A program made the translations under genes and the position numbers. A stretch of 64,000 nt of DNA from an uncultured Lachnospiraceae bacterium (GTDB lineage: Bacteria > Bacillota > Clostridia > Lachnospirales > Lachnospiraceae): contig CALCMD010000103.1 of assembly GCA_937965795.1 (NCBI GenBank), positions 1 to 64,000 on the forward strand. Reading direction: 5' to 3'. Shown in pieces: positions 43,370 to 51,229 of this stretch. Within the stretch, counting starts at the first letter, position 1, and each line of letters opens with the position of its first letter. The notes under the pieces are model-generated. The model was not told where the DNA came from, did not search any database, and worked only from the letters and a program-made list of their open reading frames with translations.

Positions 43370-44302
43370 CTATTCTGTAAATAACGGGGTTGAATAATAT
43401 CTGTCCCCGGTATCTGGAAGAAGCGCTACGATAACCTTTCCCTTATTTTCAGGACGCTTTGCCAGCTCAATGGCTCCGTGAAGCGCTGCTCCTGATGAAA
43501 TTCCCACCAAAATTCCTTCCTTTTTTGCGAGAAGCTTCGCAGCAGCAAAAGCATCCTCGTTTTCCGCCTGGAACACCTCATCATATACAGCCGTATTCAG
43601 AACGTCTGGAACGAAGCCCGCTCCAATCCCCTGAATCTTATGTGCCCCTGCTTTCCCCTCGGACAAGACCGGAGAGGCCGCCGGCTCCAGCGCCACCACC
43701 TTGACCGCAGGATTTTTCTCTTTTAGATATTCTCCTGTTCCTGTGACCGTACCGCCTGTTCCTACACCGGCGATAAAGACGTCTACCTTTCCATCCGTAT
43801 CTCTCCAGATTTCCGGTCCTGTCGTCGCTCTGTGCACTGCCGGATTTGCCGGATTCACAAATTGCCCTGGAATATAACTGTTCGGAATTTCTTTTGCCAG
43901 TTCATCCGCTTTGGCAATTGCACCTTTCATTCCCTTTGCGCCTTCTGTCAAGACCAGCTCTGCCCCATATGCTTTCAAAATATTTCTTCGCTCCACACTC
44001 ATGGTTTCCGGCATAGTGAGAATGATTCGATATCCTTTCGCCGCCGCAATAGATGCCAGACCGATACCGGTATTGCCCGACGTAGGCTCAATGATAACCG
44101 AGCCCTCTTTCAACAATCCCTTTTCTTCCGCATCCTCAATCATTGCCTTTGCAATTCTGTCCTTCACACTCCCAGCCGGGTTAAAATATTCCAGCTTGAC
44201 TAAAACGGTCGCCTCCAGGCCAAGCTCCTTCTCAATATTTACCACCTCCACCAACGGAGTGTTTCCAATCAAGCCCAATGTTCCTCTGTAATAATCAGCC
44301 AT
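43370..44302 (-). CDS. cysK: Cysteine synthase A (O-acetylserine sulfhydrylase)
   Basis: CysK makes cysteine from O-acetylserine and sulfide with PLP. The 310 residues carry GNTPLVEV at the N terminus, the PLP Lys in NPAGSVKDRIA (about residue 47), TSGNTGIGLASIAAAKGY, and GVGTGGTVTGTGEYLKEKNP. AGAGGGG lies upstream. It opens the minus-strand run cysK-rrf2-importer, with metY after an internal promoter. No cysE is seen in the window, so O-acetylserine must be made elsewhere. Confidence 0.97.
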   Translation of the reverse strand: MADYYRGTLGLIGNTPLVEVVNIEKELGLEATVLVKLEYFNPAGSVKDRIAKAMIEDAEEKGLLKEGSVIIEPTSGNTGIGLASIAAAKGYRIILTMPETMSVERRNILKAYGAELVLTEGAKGMKGAIAKADELAKEIPNSYIPGQFVNPANPAVHRATTGPEIWRDTDGKVDVFIAGVGTGGTVTGTGEYLKEKNPAVKVVALEPAASPVLSEGKAGAHKIQGIGAGFVPDVLNTAVYDEVFQAENEDAFAAAKLLAKKEGILVGISSGAALHGAIELAKRPENKGKVIVALLPDTGDRYYSTPLFTE

Positions 44303-44335
44303 CTGATTTCCCCTCTTTCTGTTTTTCTGAAAGGC

Positions 44336-44369
44336 ATCATATCACTATTTACCTACTATGTCAATAGGT
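44336..44369 (-). promoter_or_regulatory. cysK promoter with overlapping operator
   Basis: On the minus strand TTGACA (44359-44364), 17-nt spacer, TATGAT (44336-44341), an almost perfect sigma-A promoter. The dyad ACCTACTATGTCAATAGGT (44351-44369) overlaps the -35 box and spacer. Its CCTACTAT half equals the half-site at metY. Binding would block RNA polymerase. Confidence 0.75.
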
Positions 44370-44430
44370 ATTTAGGATTTAATTGCAAGATTCTTCGCAT
44401 TCATTATACCAATCGGCTTTTAGGTTTTCA

Positions 44431-44458
44431 TTGAAATATCCTTTGAATGCGCTATAAT
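44431..44458 (+). promoter_or_regulatory. Promoter of the second Rrf2 gene
   Basis: TTGAAA (44431-44436), 16-nt spacer, TATAAT (44453-44458). The region is divergent from cysK, and the shared operator lies 60 to 80 nt upstream. Confidence 0.7.
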
Positions 44459-44486
44459 AATAGAAACGACGATGGGAGGTACTTTT

Positions 44487-44894
44487 ATGATTTCGACGAA
44501 AGCACGCTATGCGCTCAGGGTAATGGTTGATCTTGCCAGCCACCAGGATGATGGATATATTCCATTAAAAGATATTGCTGCCAGACAGGAAATTTCCGAA
44601 AAATATCTGGAAATTATACTGAAGATGCTCGTAAAAGGCAAAATTCTAAAAGGGCTCAGAGGCAAAGGCGGCGGCTATACACTCACCCGCCTGCCAGAAG
44701 AATATTCTCTTGGAGAAATTATCGAATTGACAGAAGGCTCACTGGCGCCCGTCGCATGTTTGCTGCCGGACGCAGAACAATGCCGCAGAAAGAATGAGTG
44801 TATCACACTTCCTCTGTGGCAGAAATATCATACACTCATCCATGATTTTTTTTATCATATCACATTGCAGGATCTGATGGACGGGAACTATTAA
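44487..44894 (+). CDS. Rrf2-family regulator, IscR-like with three cysteines
   Basis: The 135-residue protein has the Rrf2 winged helix (MISTKARYALRVMVDLASH; recognition part ISEKYLEIILKMLVKGKIL) and, unlike the Rrf2 in the operon, three spaced cysteines near the C terminus (C-x7-C-x5-C in ACLLPDAEQCRRKNEC). This spacing suggests an iron-sulfur cluster, as in IscR or NsrR. The start at 44487 is preferred because GGGAGGT stands 7 nt upstream; an earlier in-frame ATG at 44472 lies within that box. It is divergent from cysK. Confidence 0.9.
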   Translation: MISTKARYALRVMVDLASHQDDGYIPLKDIAARQEISEKYLEIILKMLVKGKILKGLRGKGGGYTLTRLPEEYSLGEIIELTEGSLAPVACLLPDAEQCRRKNECITLPLWQKYHTLIHDFFYHITLQDLMDGNY

Positions 44895-44941
44895 GTTCTT
44901 ACTGCGCAATATCTTCCAGCCCCAATGAATCTGGATAGATA

Positions 44942-45374
44942 TTATCTCTTTTGTATCCAGAATGTATCGGAGAGCAATAGCCAGTTTGCCCGAAACAGCC
45001 GCATAATCTGCCAGTATCCGCATCCCCTCAGTCCATATTCCATGACCAGCGCAAATTTTTCTCTCAGGCTTCTCACGTCCTCAAACCATACTTCATGCTC
45101 TGTTCCCTCTGTCCAGTAGCGGAAATATGGGGATGCCGCCACCGGGTCAAACTGAATCTCGGCGTCGTTTCGAATCGCGATCTGAACCGCCTCCACGTTT
45201 CCAATCGTCACAGCCTCCGTAACCCCCTGTTCAAAAGGCAGCGGCCAGTCATACCCATAATTGGGGATACCCAGCATGATTTTCTCCGGCGGGATTTCCG
45301 TCACCGCATAATCCAAAACACGGCGTACCATATTTAAAGGCGCTACCGCCATGCTGGGGCCGTATTTATAAGGA
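44942..45374 (-). pseudogene. 3' fragment of a GH18 (spore-cortex-lytic / YaaH-YdhD type) gene
   Basis: The frame from about 45,370 to the stop at 44,942 encodes the C-terminal part of a glycoside hydrolase family 18 protein: YGPSMAVAPLNMVRRVLDYA, then GIPNYGYDWPLPF, and the usual GH18 tail ending LSDTFWIQKR. This is the end of the domain found in SleL/YaaH-like N-acetylglucosaminidases of spores. The catalytic DxxDxDxE strand and any LysM repeats are missing. Homology stops at a Tyr-Lys-Tyr-Gly-Pro sequence; beyond that the frame reads non-homologous residues, the expected junction with the prophage. Confidence 0.75.
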
Positions 45375-45397
45375 CGTATAAGATATACAGTTATACG
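45375..45397. other. Candidate attachment-site dyad at the prophage boundary
   Basis: CGTATAA (45375-45381) and TTATACG (45391-45397) form a perfect 7-bp inverted repeat with 9-bp spacing, a few bases from where GH18 homology ends. Recombinase core sites often have such arms. The right-hand attachment site lies outside the window, so this is not proved. Confidence 0.4.
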
Positions 45398-45400
45398 CAT

Positions 45401-45606
45401 TTTAATAGGTAAGAACTCGATGGTACAATATGTTTTCAGAATGCACTTTCTTATAAATCTCCAACTTTGTAAGAAAGTGCATTCTTTTCTGATCTAATCC
45501 TAAAGTTTCAGTCTTATTTTATAAGCCTTTCATGCTGTAAAATCACCGTGTGCAATCCCATTTTATCACACACAACCATACATTCAGCAAACGAAAGGAG
45601 CAGTTT
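45401..45606. other. Intergenic region at the prophage boundary
   Basis: No gene is seen until the ribbon-helix-helix start at 45,607. The stretch contains a strong dyad (45,438-45,485) and a T-rich upstream region for the plus-strand gene. No clear promoter could be assigned. Confidence 0.4.
45438..45485. terminator. Perfect 16-bp dyad near the prophage edge
   Basis: AGAATGCACTTTCTTA (45438-45453) and TAAGAAAGTGCATTCT (45470-45485) are perfect inverted repeats with a 16-nt loop, and T-rich sequence follows on the plus strand. A terminator or insulator between host and phage transcription is the simplest explanation. Confidence 0.55.
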
Positions 45607-45780
45607 ATGAGACCGTTAAAAGAAAAAGTAAGTATCACCCTGAGTTCTGACATCCTCGCTGAGATCAAATATCTGGCCGAAATGGATGACCGCCCGGTCA
45701 GCCAGTATATCAACCTTGTTTTAAGAAGGTATTTAGAAGAGCGTAAGGACTCTGAATCGGCAGAAGAACGCAGGAAGTAG
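45607..45780 (+). CDS. Ribbon-helix-helix (Arc/CopG-type) regulator at the prophage edge
   Basis: The 57-residue product MRPLKEKVSITLSSD... shows a beta-strand followed by two helices (SDILAEIKYLAEMDDRPVSQYINLVLRRYLEER), the ribbon-helix-helix pattern of Arc, CopG and TraY. AAAGGAG precedes the ATG at 45,607, so the longer frame from 45,550 is rejected. It is the only plus-strand phage gene seen and faces the late operon with a shared terminator. It may be a lysogenic-conversion or late-control gene. Confidence 0.75.
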   Translation: MRPLKEKVSITLSSDILAEIKYLAEMDDRPVSQYINLVLRRYLEERKDSESAEERRK

Positions 45781-45789
45781 ACAAGATGA

Positions 45790-45810
45790 GGGGACGGCAG
45801 ATGCCGCCCC
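45790..45810. terminator. Bidirectional terminator between RHH gene and amidase
   Basis: GGGGaCGGCA (45790-45799) pairs with TGCCGcCCCC (45802-45810 and neighbour) around a 2-nt loop, between convergent genes. Confidence 0.75.
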
Positions 45811-45816
45811 CCTTTC

Positions 45817-46638
45817 TTACGCTTCCCGGACCCGGTACGCTCCTTTTACCACGGCCGGAAGCCAGCCGCTTTTGATCTGAACCCAGATGGTCCCGTCCCA
45901 TGCTTTTGTTACGCTTCTGACCTCTACTACTGTCCCTTTTTTCAGCTTCGCCTTGTTCCTGGCGATGTGTTTACATTTCTTCTTTGCCGATATAGAAAGC
46001 TCCGTGTATTTGACATACCCCGCCTGCTGGAACTTCGTAGATACGCCGTCACGGATGGCAATATCCTGCGCCAGCTTCACTTTCATCCCGGCTTTCAGTT
46101 TCGGCTTCTTTTCGGCATTATAATACTCCTCCGCCCTCTTTTTGAACTCCGTCCACGTCCAGCTTGTCCGGTACTTGTTGTTATGCACATAAGGAGCCGG
46201 GCAGGTCTTATTTACAATATCGTAATGCCTGAGCACATTTCCGGCCGGAATGCCGAGTTCCTGCCTGAGCCTGGCTACCAGCCATGCGCACGCCTCCTGT
46301 GTCTCCGTGGTGAAATACCATCTCTTATCTTCTGCACTGGTAGAATCCCCATCGCATCCGCAGCACATTTCAATGCTGATCGTATTGCTGTTTCTGGCGT
46401 ATGGGTGTTTCTGCCTGTAGTAGCCTGCCGTCCCTACTGCCCACGGCACCGCATCCAGGCTACAACGCTGGTAAATAGTTCCATCCCGGAAGATGTAAAA
46501 GTGCGCGCCGCATCCATCCGGGGCCAGGTCATAGCCCTGCCCGGTCGTCCCCAGGTAGTGGACGGCAATGTATTTCTTCTGGTTGCCCCAGCACGGGACA
46601 TTTCTGTTGCTGATTACATTTGTGATTTTATGTGTCAT
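45817..46638 (-). CDS. Prophage endolysin, N-acetylmuramoyl-L-alanine amidase (Amidase_2)
   Basis: The 273-residue enzyme cuts the amide bond of peptidoglycan for host lysis. The N-terminal 160 residues form an Amidase_2/PGRP fold: the zinc His in IAVHYLGTTGQG, the second His in NVLRHYDIVNKTCPAP with its Cys, and GAHFYIFRDGTIYQ. The C-terminal region (about 185-273) has an SH3-like wall-binding pattern (KLKAGMKVKLAQD and VWVQIKSGWLPAVV-like). GGAGAA precedes the ATG. It is the last gene of the late operon. Confidence 0.93.
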   Translation of the reverse strand: MTHKITNVISNRNVPCWGNQKKYIAVHYLGTTGQGYDLAPDGCGAHFYIFRDGTIYQRCSLDAVPWAVGTAGYYRQKHPYARNSNTISIEMCCGCDGDSTSAEDKRWYFTTETQEACAWLVARLRQELGIPAGNVLRHYDIVNKTCPAPYVHNNKYRTSWTWTEFKKRAEEYYNAEKKPKLKAGMKVKLAQDIAIRDGVSTKFQQAGYVKYTELSISAKKKCKHIARNKAKLKKGTVVEVRSVTKAWDGTIWVQIKSGWLPAVVKGAYRVREA

Positions 46639-46705
46639 ATAATTCTCCTTTCCTGCTGCATTTTTGCAGCATATAGTGAGGGCGGCTATCCGCCCTCCGA
46701 TTAAT

Positions 46706-46933
46706 TTAAAATTCCGTATCGCCAGTAGTTTGCTCCTTCACTTCCGGCAGCCCAGCCACTGACGTAAGCAATGACAGCACCCCAGCCAGCACAGAAGCAG
46801 ATGCTACATACTTCCAGTCCACCGCCCCCATAACCGCCGCCGTACCAATCCCGGCCACCGCCGCCTGTGCTACCGTTTTAACTGCCCTGACCCCTGCTGC
46901 CTTTACCCATGTTTCAATCTTTTTATTCTTCAT
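46706..46933 (-). CDS. Phage holin (r1t-like)
   Basis: The 75-residue product has two hydrophobic stretches (about 18-37 and 42-62, VKTVAQAAVAGIGTAAVMGAV and VASASVLAGVLSLLTSVAGL) after a basic N terminus, and resembles the r1t-type holins. It would form membrane lesions that release the amidase. GAGGAG stands before the ATG, and it overlaps the upstream membrane protein gene by 11 nt. Confidence 0.85.
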   Translation of the reverse strand: MKNKKIETWVKAAGVRAVKTVAQAAVAGIGTAAVMGAVDWKYVASASVLAGVLSLLTSVAGLPEVKEQTTGDTEF

Positions 46934-47240
46934 GCTGTTCTCCTCTCTTATTCGCTAAATGTAAGTCCTGTATTTCTTTATACATCTTTGTAATCATCCC
47001 ATTACCGCCCAACTCATGGTATGCCTGGTACATCTCCTCGAAGTTCTGATAGGCGTAAGATGGGATGTATCCTTTCACCATGTATTTGTCATGGTATTCG
47101 ATGAGCTGCACCCGCAGAAGGAGCATCGTCCCCCTGCTGTTCGAATCCCGGTCACGCTTCTGGCGTTTTAAAAGCCAGACAATATAGCCCAGCACGGCCG
47201 GGACTGCCGCCGTGCAGACCTGTGTTAAAATCTCTGCCAT
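46923..47240 (-). CDS. Small phage membrane protein (holin-like or accessory lysis)
   Basis: The 105 residues have one membrane helix at the N terminus (VCTAAVPAVLGYIVWLL) followed by a basic, then soluble helical domain (residues 30-105). The layout is that of many phage proteins annotated as holin-like or lysis accessory in this position. The start at 47240 is chosen because AAAGGAG precedes it. Its function is not certain; the holin next door makes a secondary lysis or antiholin role possible. Confidence 0.6.
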   Translation of the reverse strand: MAEILTQVCTAAVPAVLGYIVWLLKRQKRDRDSNSRGTMLLLRVQLIEYHDKYMVKGYIPSYAYQNFEEMYQAYHELGGNGMITKMYKEIQDLHLANKRGEQHEE

Positions 47241-47260
47241 TTTTTTCTCCTTTCCCCTAT

Positions 47261-47842
47261 TTATGAGCGCCATTTATACATTTCTATATTCCCTTCCGGA
47301 TACAGATGGTTATTTATCAAAAGGCGGTTGCATCCCTCGTCCGGTATTGTGACTATGTAAAAATGCCACCCCGTCCTGGGCTCTGGCTTTGGTTCGGCGG
47401 GCGTAAATCCATAACTTTCCATATCCCCGCCGCAGACTGCAAATCCTCCGGGGATATGATTCGGGTCAAAGTATGTCTTTACTGCATACGTATCCCCGCC
47501 AGATACATTCAAGACTGCATACTGGCAGTCACCCGGACATGTTTCCAGGGAAAAATTTCCCTGAGACCCATCCAGCACATACTGCTGGTTATAGTAGTTC
47601 TCTACACCCCCTTCGAATATCTGTCCGTCTGTCAGTTTCTCCCAGTACGGCGTATCCGGATCTAACATGCCTTCACATGCAATCAAGGCAATTTCCGACC
47701 TTTTCAGTGCGCTCTCTGCCGCTTTCAAGGCTTTTTCTGCGCTTTCCCCGCACTGCTGTATGCTGTCATGGATTGCCTGCCGTACATCCCTTCCGTACAC
47801 TGCTGTTAAAATCTGTTTTAAATTCTTTGCTATCGATACCAT
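47261..47842 (-). CDS. Baseplate-type phage protein (BppU-like N terminus)
   Basis: The 193-residue protein opens with a pattern common to phage baseplate upper proteins, LKQILTAVYGRDVRQAIHDSI, then a short helix and a beta-rich C-terminal domain. It lies after two fibre genes and before the lysis genes. AGGAGGAG precedes the ATG. It probably forms part of the host-recognition tip. Confidence 0.65.
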   Translation of the reverse strand: MVSIAKNLKQILTAVYGRDVRQAIHDSIQQCGESAEKALKAAESALKRSEIALIACEGMLDPDTPYWEKLTDGQIFEGGVENYYNQQYVLDGSQGNFSLETCPGDCQYAVLNVSGGDTYAVKTYFDPNHIPGGFAVCGGDMESYGFTPAEPKPEPRTGWHFYIVTIPDEGCNRLLINNHLYPEGNIEMYKWRS

Positions 47843-47859
47843 ACCATATCTCCTCCTTT

Positions 47860-48624
47860 TTAAGCGTTCTTCACAAGCCCCTCCACAGACAGCACCCGCA
47901 GGCTGGCAAAGCCCCAGCCTGCCTTGTTGTTCACATAAACGCCAACCCTGTTGTTTATAAAATCACACATTACACGCATCACTCCATTATAGGCGGCGCT
48001 GGCATAGCCGCTTGCGCATATCTCATTATGGCTCCTGTTGAAGATGCAATAGCCCCGCATGCCGTCCCCGACTTCTATCCACATCCGGACCTCCTTCCAG
48101 TCTGAAAGGCCGGTAACGGTTGTGTATACCCAAGTCTGGAGAGCCTCAGCATATATGCCCGTCGCGGAAGTGTACAGGGATACGGGACTGGTAAGCGTGT
48201 CTGTCAAATATCCTGTCAAATCCCCCACGACGTACCAGTAGCTTCCGCTGTAGACCAGTTCCAGTACTGTCCCCGTTTTTATGCCGTCCTTTGGAATGTA
48301 AGTGCTTTTATAGTAAATATACTTTGCCCCGGTGCTGTTCACATTCAGCGTTGGATGGTTCGCTGTGTTCGCATTCGTGAAGCGCACGATTACCCTCGCC
48401 CCTGTCACCAGTGAGAAACCGGTGATGCTGCACGTTTTCGCCGCCGTGCTTCCTGATGTACTGCACGCCGCATAATGGCTGACGTTTGCCGTGCCGTTAA
48501 AAGCAACGCCGTCGATCGCCCTTGCGGTCGTAAGTTTATCCGCCGTTCCGAGTTTGTAGTCTACGTAGGATTTCATATAACTCCAGACCCGCCGCAGGCC
48601 GACTTCATCCAGATACTTCGCCAT
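47860..48624 (-). CDS. Phage tail fibre protein
   Basis: The 254-residue protein starts with a helical segment (MAKYLDEVGLRRVWSYMKSYVDYKLG), then a beta-rich region rich in Gly, Ser and Thr (for example TANVSHYAACSTSGSTAAKT), as in tail fibres of Lachnospiraceae phages. I do not see a catalytic motif. GGGG precedes the ATG. It lies between another fibre and a baseplate-type protein. Confidence 0.7.
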   Translation of the reverse strand: MAKYLDEVGLRRVWSYMKSYVDYKLGTADKLTTARAIDGVAFNGTANVSHYAACSTSGSTAAKTCSITGFSLVTGARVIVRFTNANTANHPTLNVNSTGAKYIYYKSTYIPKDGIKTGTVLELVYSGSYWYVVGDLTGYLTDTLTSPVSLYTSATGIYAEALQTWVYTTVTGLSDWKEVRMWIEVGDGMRGYCIFNRSHNEICASGYASAAYNGVMRVMCDFINNRVGVYVNNKAGWGFASLRVLSVEGLVKNA

Positions 48625-48636
48625 GTTTCCACCCCT

Positions 48637-49269
48637 TTACACGCAGATACTGTCAATGTCCGCATTCGTCATTGCTTCCACAGAAAACATACCTCCAAGC
48701 GAATCCCATTTCTCACCGTCCCAGGCGACGTTTGTCCCCGCCGCCCCGTAGGTGGACGCCGCTTCGATGTTGTAGACGTCGCCTTTTTCCTGGCCGCTGG
48801 ACGGCAGGTCTGATGAGGTTCCTACTGTCCCTTTGTACTTATATACGCCCGTGATGTCGGTTTTCAGGGCGTATTTTGATGCTTCCTGGAAAGCGTCGAG
48901 CTTTATTTTGTCCGCCGCAGACATCGCTCCGTGGCTCGTACTCGTAGCATTATCCGCACTAATTACCACTTCGTTATCACCTATTGGATACACCTGCACG
49001 GCGTTATTAGGTATCCCATGTAGCATCAGGGTAGCTCCCGGCACAGTTGCCTCCAGCACAGTGCTTCCCATTCCAGGACCCAGTTGTATGCGTGCATACG
49101 CCGCCTGGTTTTTCTGCGCCCCGGTATCTATCCCTGCCAGCTTATTTTTTTCCGCTGTCGTATAGTCATTCGTGCTCAGTCCTTTCCCCGTCTCTTTTTG
49201 CACGAATTTTCCTTTGATCTTCTCCCAGAAATGGGATACTCCGTTGCTGTCTAAAAAACTGTTCGCCAT
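48637..49269 (-). CDS. Phage tail fibre protein with helical N terminus
   Basis: The 210-residue protein opens MANSFLDSNGVSHFWEKIK, with the pattern DYTTAEKNKLAGIDTGAQ seen in many fibre repeats. It ends EAMTNADIDSICV, resembling the C-terminal end of the neighbouring Tal-type protein (GSITNLEIDNICG). The start at 49269 is chosen because GAGGAAA stands upstream. It follows the Tal-type gene by 14 nt. Confidence 0.72.
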   Translation of the reverse strand: MANSFLDSNGVSHFWEKIKGKFVQKETGKGLSTNDYTTAEKNKLAGIDTGAQKNQAAYARIQLGPGMGSTVLEATVPGATLMLHGIPNNAVQVYPIGDNEVVISADNATSTSHGAMSAADKIKLDAFQEASKYALKTDITGVYKYKGTVGTSSDLPSSGQEKGDVYNIEAASTYGAAGTNVAWDGEKWDSLGGMFSVEAMTNADIDSICV

Positions 49270-49283
49270 TCTTTTTTCCTCCT

Positions 49284-50543
49284 CTATCCGCATATATTGT
49301 CTATTTCAAGGTTTGTAATTGAACCATAGAAAGGCATACCCGTCTGGATATTCTCAACCTGTTCCCGCAAATCCCTCACTCCCACGGCCGCCTCATCTGC
49401 CTGGTCTGACGCACTCCCGGCTACGCTCACCGCCCGCCGCACCAGTGGGAGTACCCCCGCGCTGTCGCTTAACTGTTTTCTGGTCAGCGTCTGGAGCGAC
49501 GCCCCCAGGGTAATCCTGCTCCTGTCCGGGTGCAGAAGGTCTGTCGTCCTTTTTGATACCTGCATCTGTAGGTTTATCCCATAGGCGGGGGCTGTGCACG
49601 GGACCATGTCCCCGACCCTGATAGCCTCTGCGTCATACCCTGCATCCGCCAGGTCTACTGCGCCAAGCTCTACCGTAAGCCCCGCGCCTTTTGCGCCTTC
49701 CAGATAATCCTTCCCCGCCTGCAAGAGACGTGACGGCTCTGAAATATCGGAAAACTCCACGACCTTCGTGATAATTCCGAAATCCGCCACCGCCTCCTCG
49801 TCCTGGATGTAATCCAATCCCCCATTTACAGATTTCACCGTAAGCGGCGGCTCGTTATTGGTCACGGAGCCGACCGGGATGACACGGGTCGCCATCTCGT
49901 CCGTCTTTACATACTTTGTAACGTCAATGACGTTCTTCCCCTGCCTCACTTCCTGCCCCGGCTGGCTCCCGTATCCGGAGATATAATCAATATAGTGGGT
50001 CCCTCCCACGGTCCGGGTGCGGACATATCCCCCGTGCGCCTCTACTAGCCTGTCCACAGCCTCCCTGGTGGTGCTGTATGCCGTTTCCCTGCGTTCTTCC
50101 TCCGCCCCTGGAACGTTCACCGTCCCAACTGTAAAACGCTTAAAATCCTCCATCTGGGCGTTGTGCTGGCCGACCAGCCATGCGAACTGTTCCGCAGGCG
50201 TGCGCTTCACGTCATGGCTGAGCCCGTAGGGACGTATGACACTGTCCTGCAAGAACACCAGGTCGCCGTCTGTTTCCACCTTGAGCTCCAGCCCTGTGTT
50301 GACGGTATCGTTCATACAGCATCCACGGTACACCGTCTCTTCCGCGCGGTTCTTATGGAAACGTATGACCTCTACCACGGATTTCCTGCGCAGGATGCCC
50401 CCGGCGTGCGGATGTGCCAGCGGTATGGAAAAGTCAAACACCCCGTTCTTGTTCAGCTCCTGCGTAAGCGTCCCATCTGCAAGTGTGAGTTTCCCGTCCC
50501 ACGGGTGGTAGAGGTATTTTCCGTCCAGCTTTACCTTATACAT
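49284..50543 (-). CDS. Tail-associated structural protein (prophage tail / Tal-like)
   Basis: The 419 residues follow the pattern of phage minor structural proteins at the distal tail: a beta-rich N-terminal domain, DYISGYGSQPGQEVRQGKNVIDVTKYVKTDE, and a later region with VPVGSVTNN-type loops. It lies right after Dit, where the tail tip protein is normally encoded. Start and Dit stop overlap by one base. The C terminus (GSITNLEIDNICG) shares the ITN-x-x-ID-x-IC pattern with the next fibre. Confidence 0.8.
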   Translation of the reverse strand: MYKVKLDGKYLYHPWDGKLTLADGTLTQELNKNGVFDFSIPLAHPHAGGILRRKSVVEVIRFHKNRAEETVYRGCCMNDTVNTGLELKVETDGDLVFLQDSVIRPYGLSHDVKRTPAEQFAWLVGQHNAQMEDFKRFTVGTVNVPGAEEERRETAYSTTREAVDRLVEAHGGYVRTRTVGGTHYIDYISGYGSQPGQEVRQGKNVIDVTKYVKTDEMATRVIPVGSVTNNEPPLTVKSVNGGLDYIQDEEAVADFGIITKVVEFSDISEPSRLLQAGKDYLEGAKGAGLTVELGAVDLADAGYDAEAIRVGDMVPCTAPAYGINLQMQVSKRTTDLLHPDRSRITLGASLQTLTRKQLSDSAGVLPLVRRAVSVAGSASDQADEAAVGVRDLREQVENIQTGMPFYGSITNLEIDNICG

Positions 50544-51229
50544 CAGAACCTCCCTTCCCGGTATTCCACGGATACCGCGCCTGACCCGGCAAACTCCATG
50601 ATATGTTCCCCCTCCGTGATGAGGATATCCGGCACCGTGCTCTTCCCCTTCGGAAGTACACAGGATACGCCCTCATACGTTACCGTTATCCCTTCCGCAG
50701 GGCAGATGAATACACATCCTGCCGGCATCACGCCCCCAACTATTGTCAGGCTGCCAGGGACTGCGACGTCCTTATATTCCCGGATAACGTCCTCTTCAAA
50801 GTTAAAGGAATCCCACTCCCAGTCATCCAGGGAGGAATGAAGGGCCAGCTTATAGGGTTTTGCATCCAATTCCAGCGTTATCTGGCTGTAAAGCTGGTTC
50901 AGCTTCGCCGTGTCAACCGCAATCCTTGCGTCATAATAAAACTTATCGTCCCCCAGCACTACGGGGAGCCGCTTCCCGTGTATTTTTCCTTTCAGGCTGC
51001 TGCTCTTTTTTATCCAGTCATCATAGCAGCCGTCTTTAAAATCAAATGTCAGCTTATGCTTTGCGTTTTTATAAGTCGGATACCCGGCCACTGCCTCTGT
51101 CAGGTCCAATGAACCGTTCATGCCGGGAATCTCCAGGTAGCTTCCGTTCACCTCCGCTTTCCCCAGTTCCACGCCCAGAAGTTTTAAGCCAAAGCCGCTC
51201 ATGAAATACTCGCCGATTTTTACATCCAT
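50543..51229 (-). CDS. Distal tail protein (Dit)
   Basis: The 228 residues fit the Dit family: a beta-rich N-terminal ring domain with LKLLGVELGKAEVNGSYLEIPGMNGSLDLTEAV and a C-terminal galectin-like part. It follows the tape measure gene, overlapping by one base (TGATG), and precedes the Tal-type gene, the canonical siphovirus order. It would form the hub that joins tail tube to the host-binding tip. Confidence 0.88.
   Translation of the reverse strand: MDVKIGEYFMSGFGLKLLGVELGKAEVNGSYLEIPGMNGSLDLTEAVAGYPTYKNAKHKLTFDFKDGCYDDWIKKSSSLKGKIHGKRLPVVLGDDKFYYDARIAVDTAKLNQLYSQITLELDAKPYKLALHSSLDDWEWDSFNFEEDVIREYKDVAVPGSLTIVGGVMPAGCVFICPAEGITVTYEGVSCVLPKGKSTVPDILITEGEHIMEFAGSGAVSVEYREGRF

Noticed and set aside
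45438..45485. The 16-bp dyad as an intact phage attachment site
   Set aside because: In a lysogen each end should be a hybrid site, and the GH18 homology ends about 70 bp to the left, so an undivided dyad here fits a terminator better.
47473..48105. Plus-strand open frame of 210 codons
   Set aside because: It overlaps two phage genes on the opposite strand that have good ribosome binding sites and phage-like patterns.
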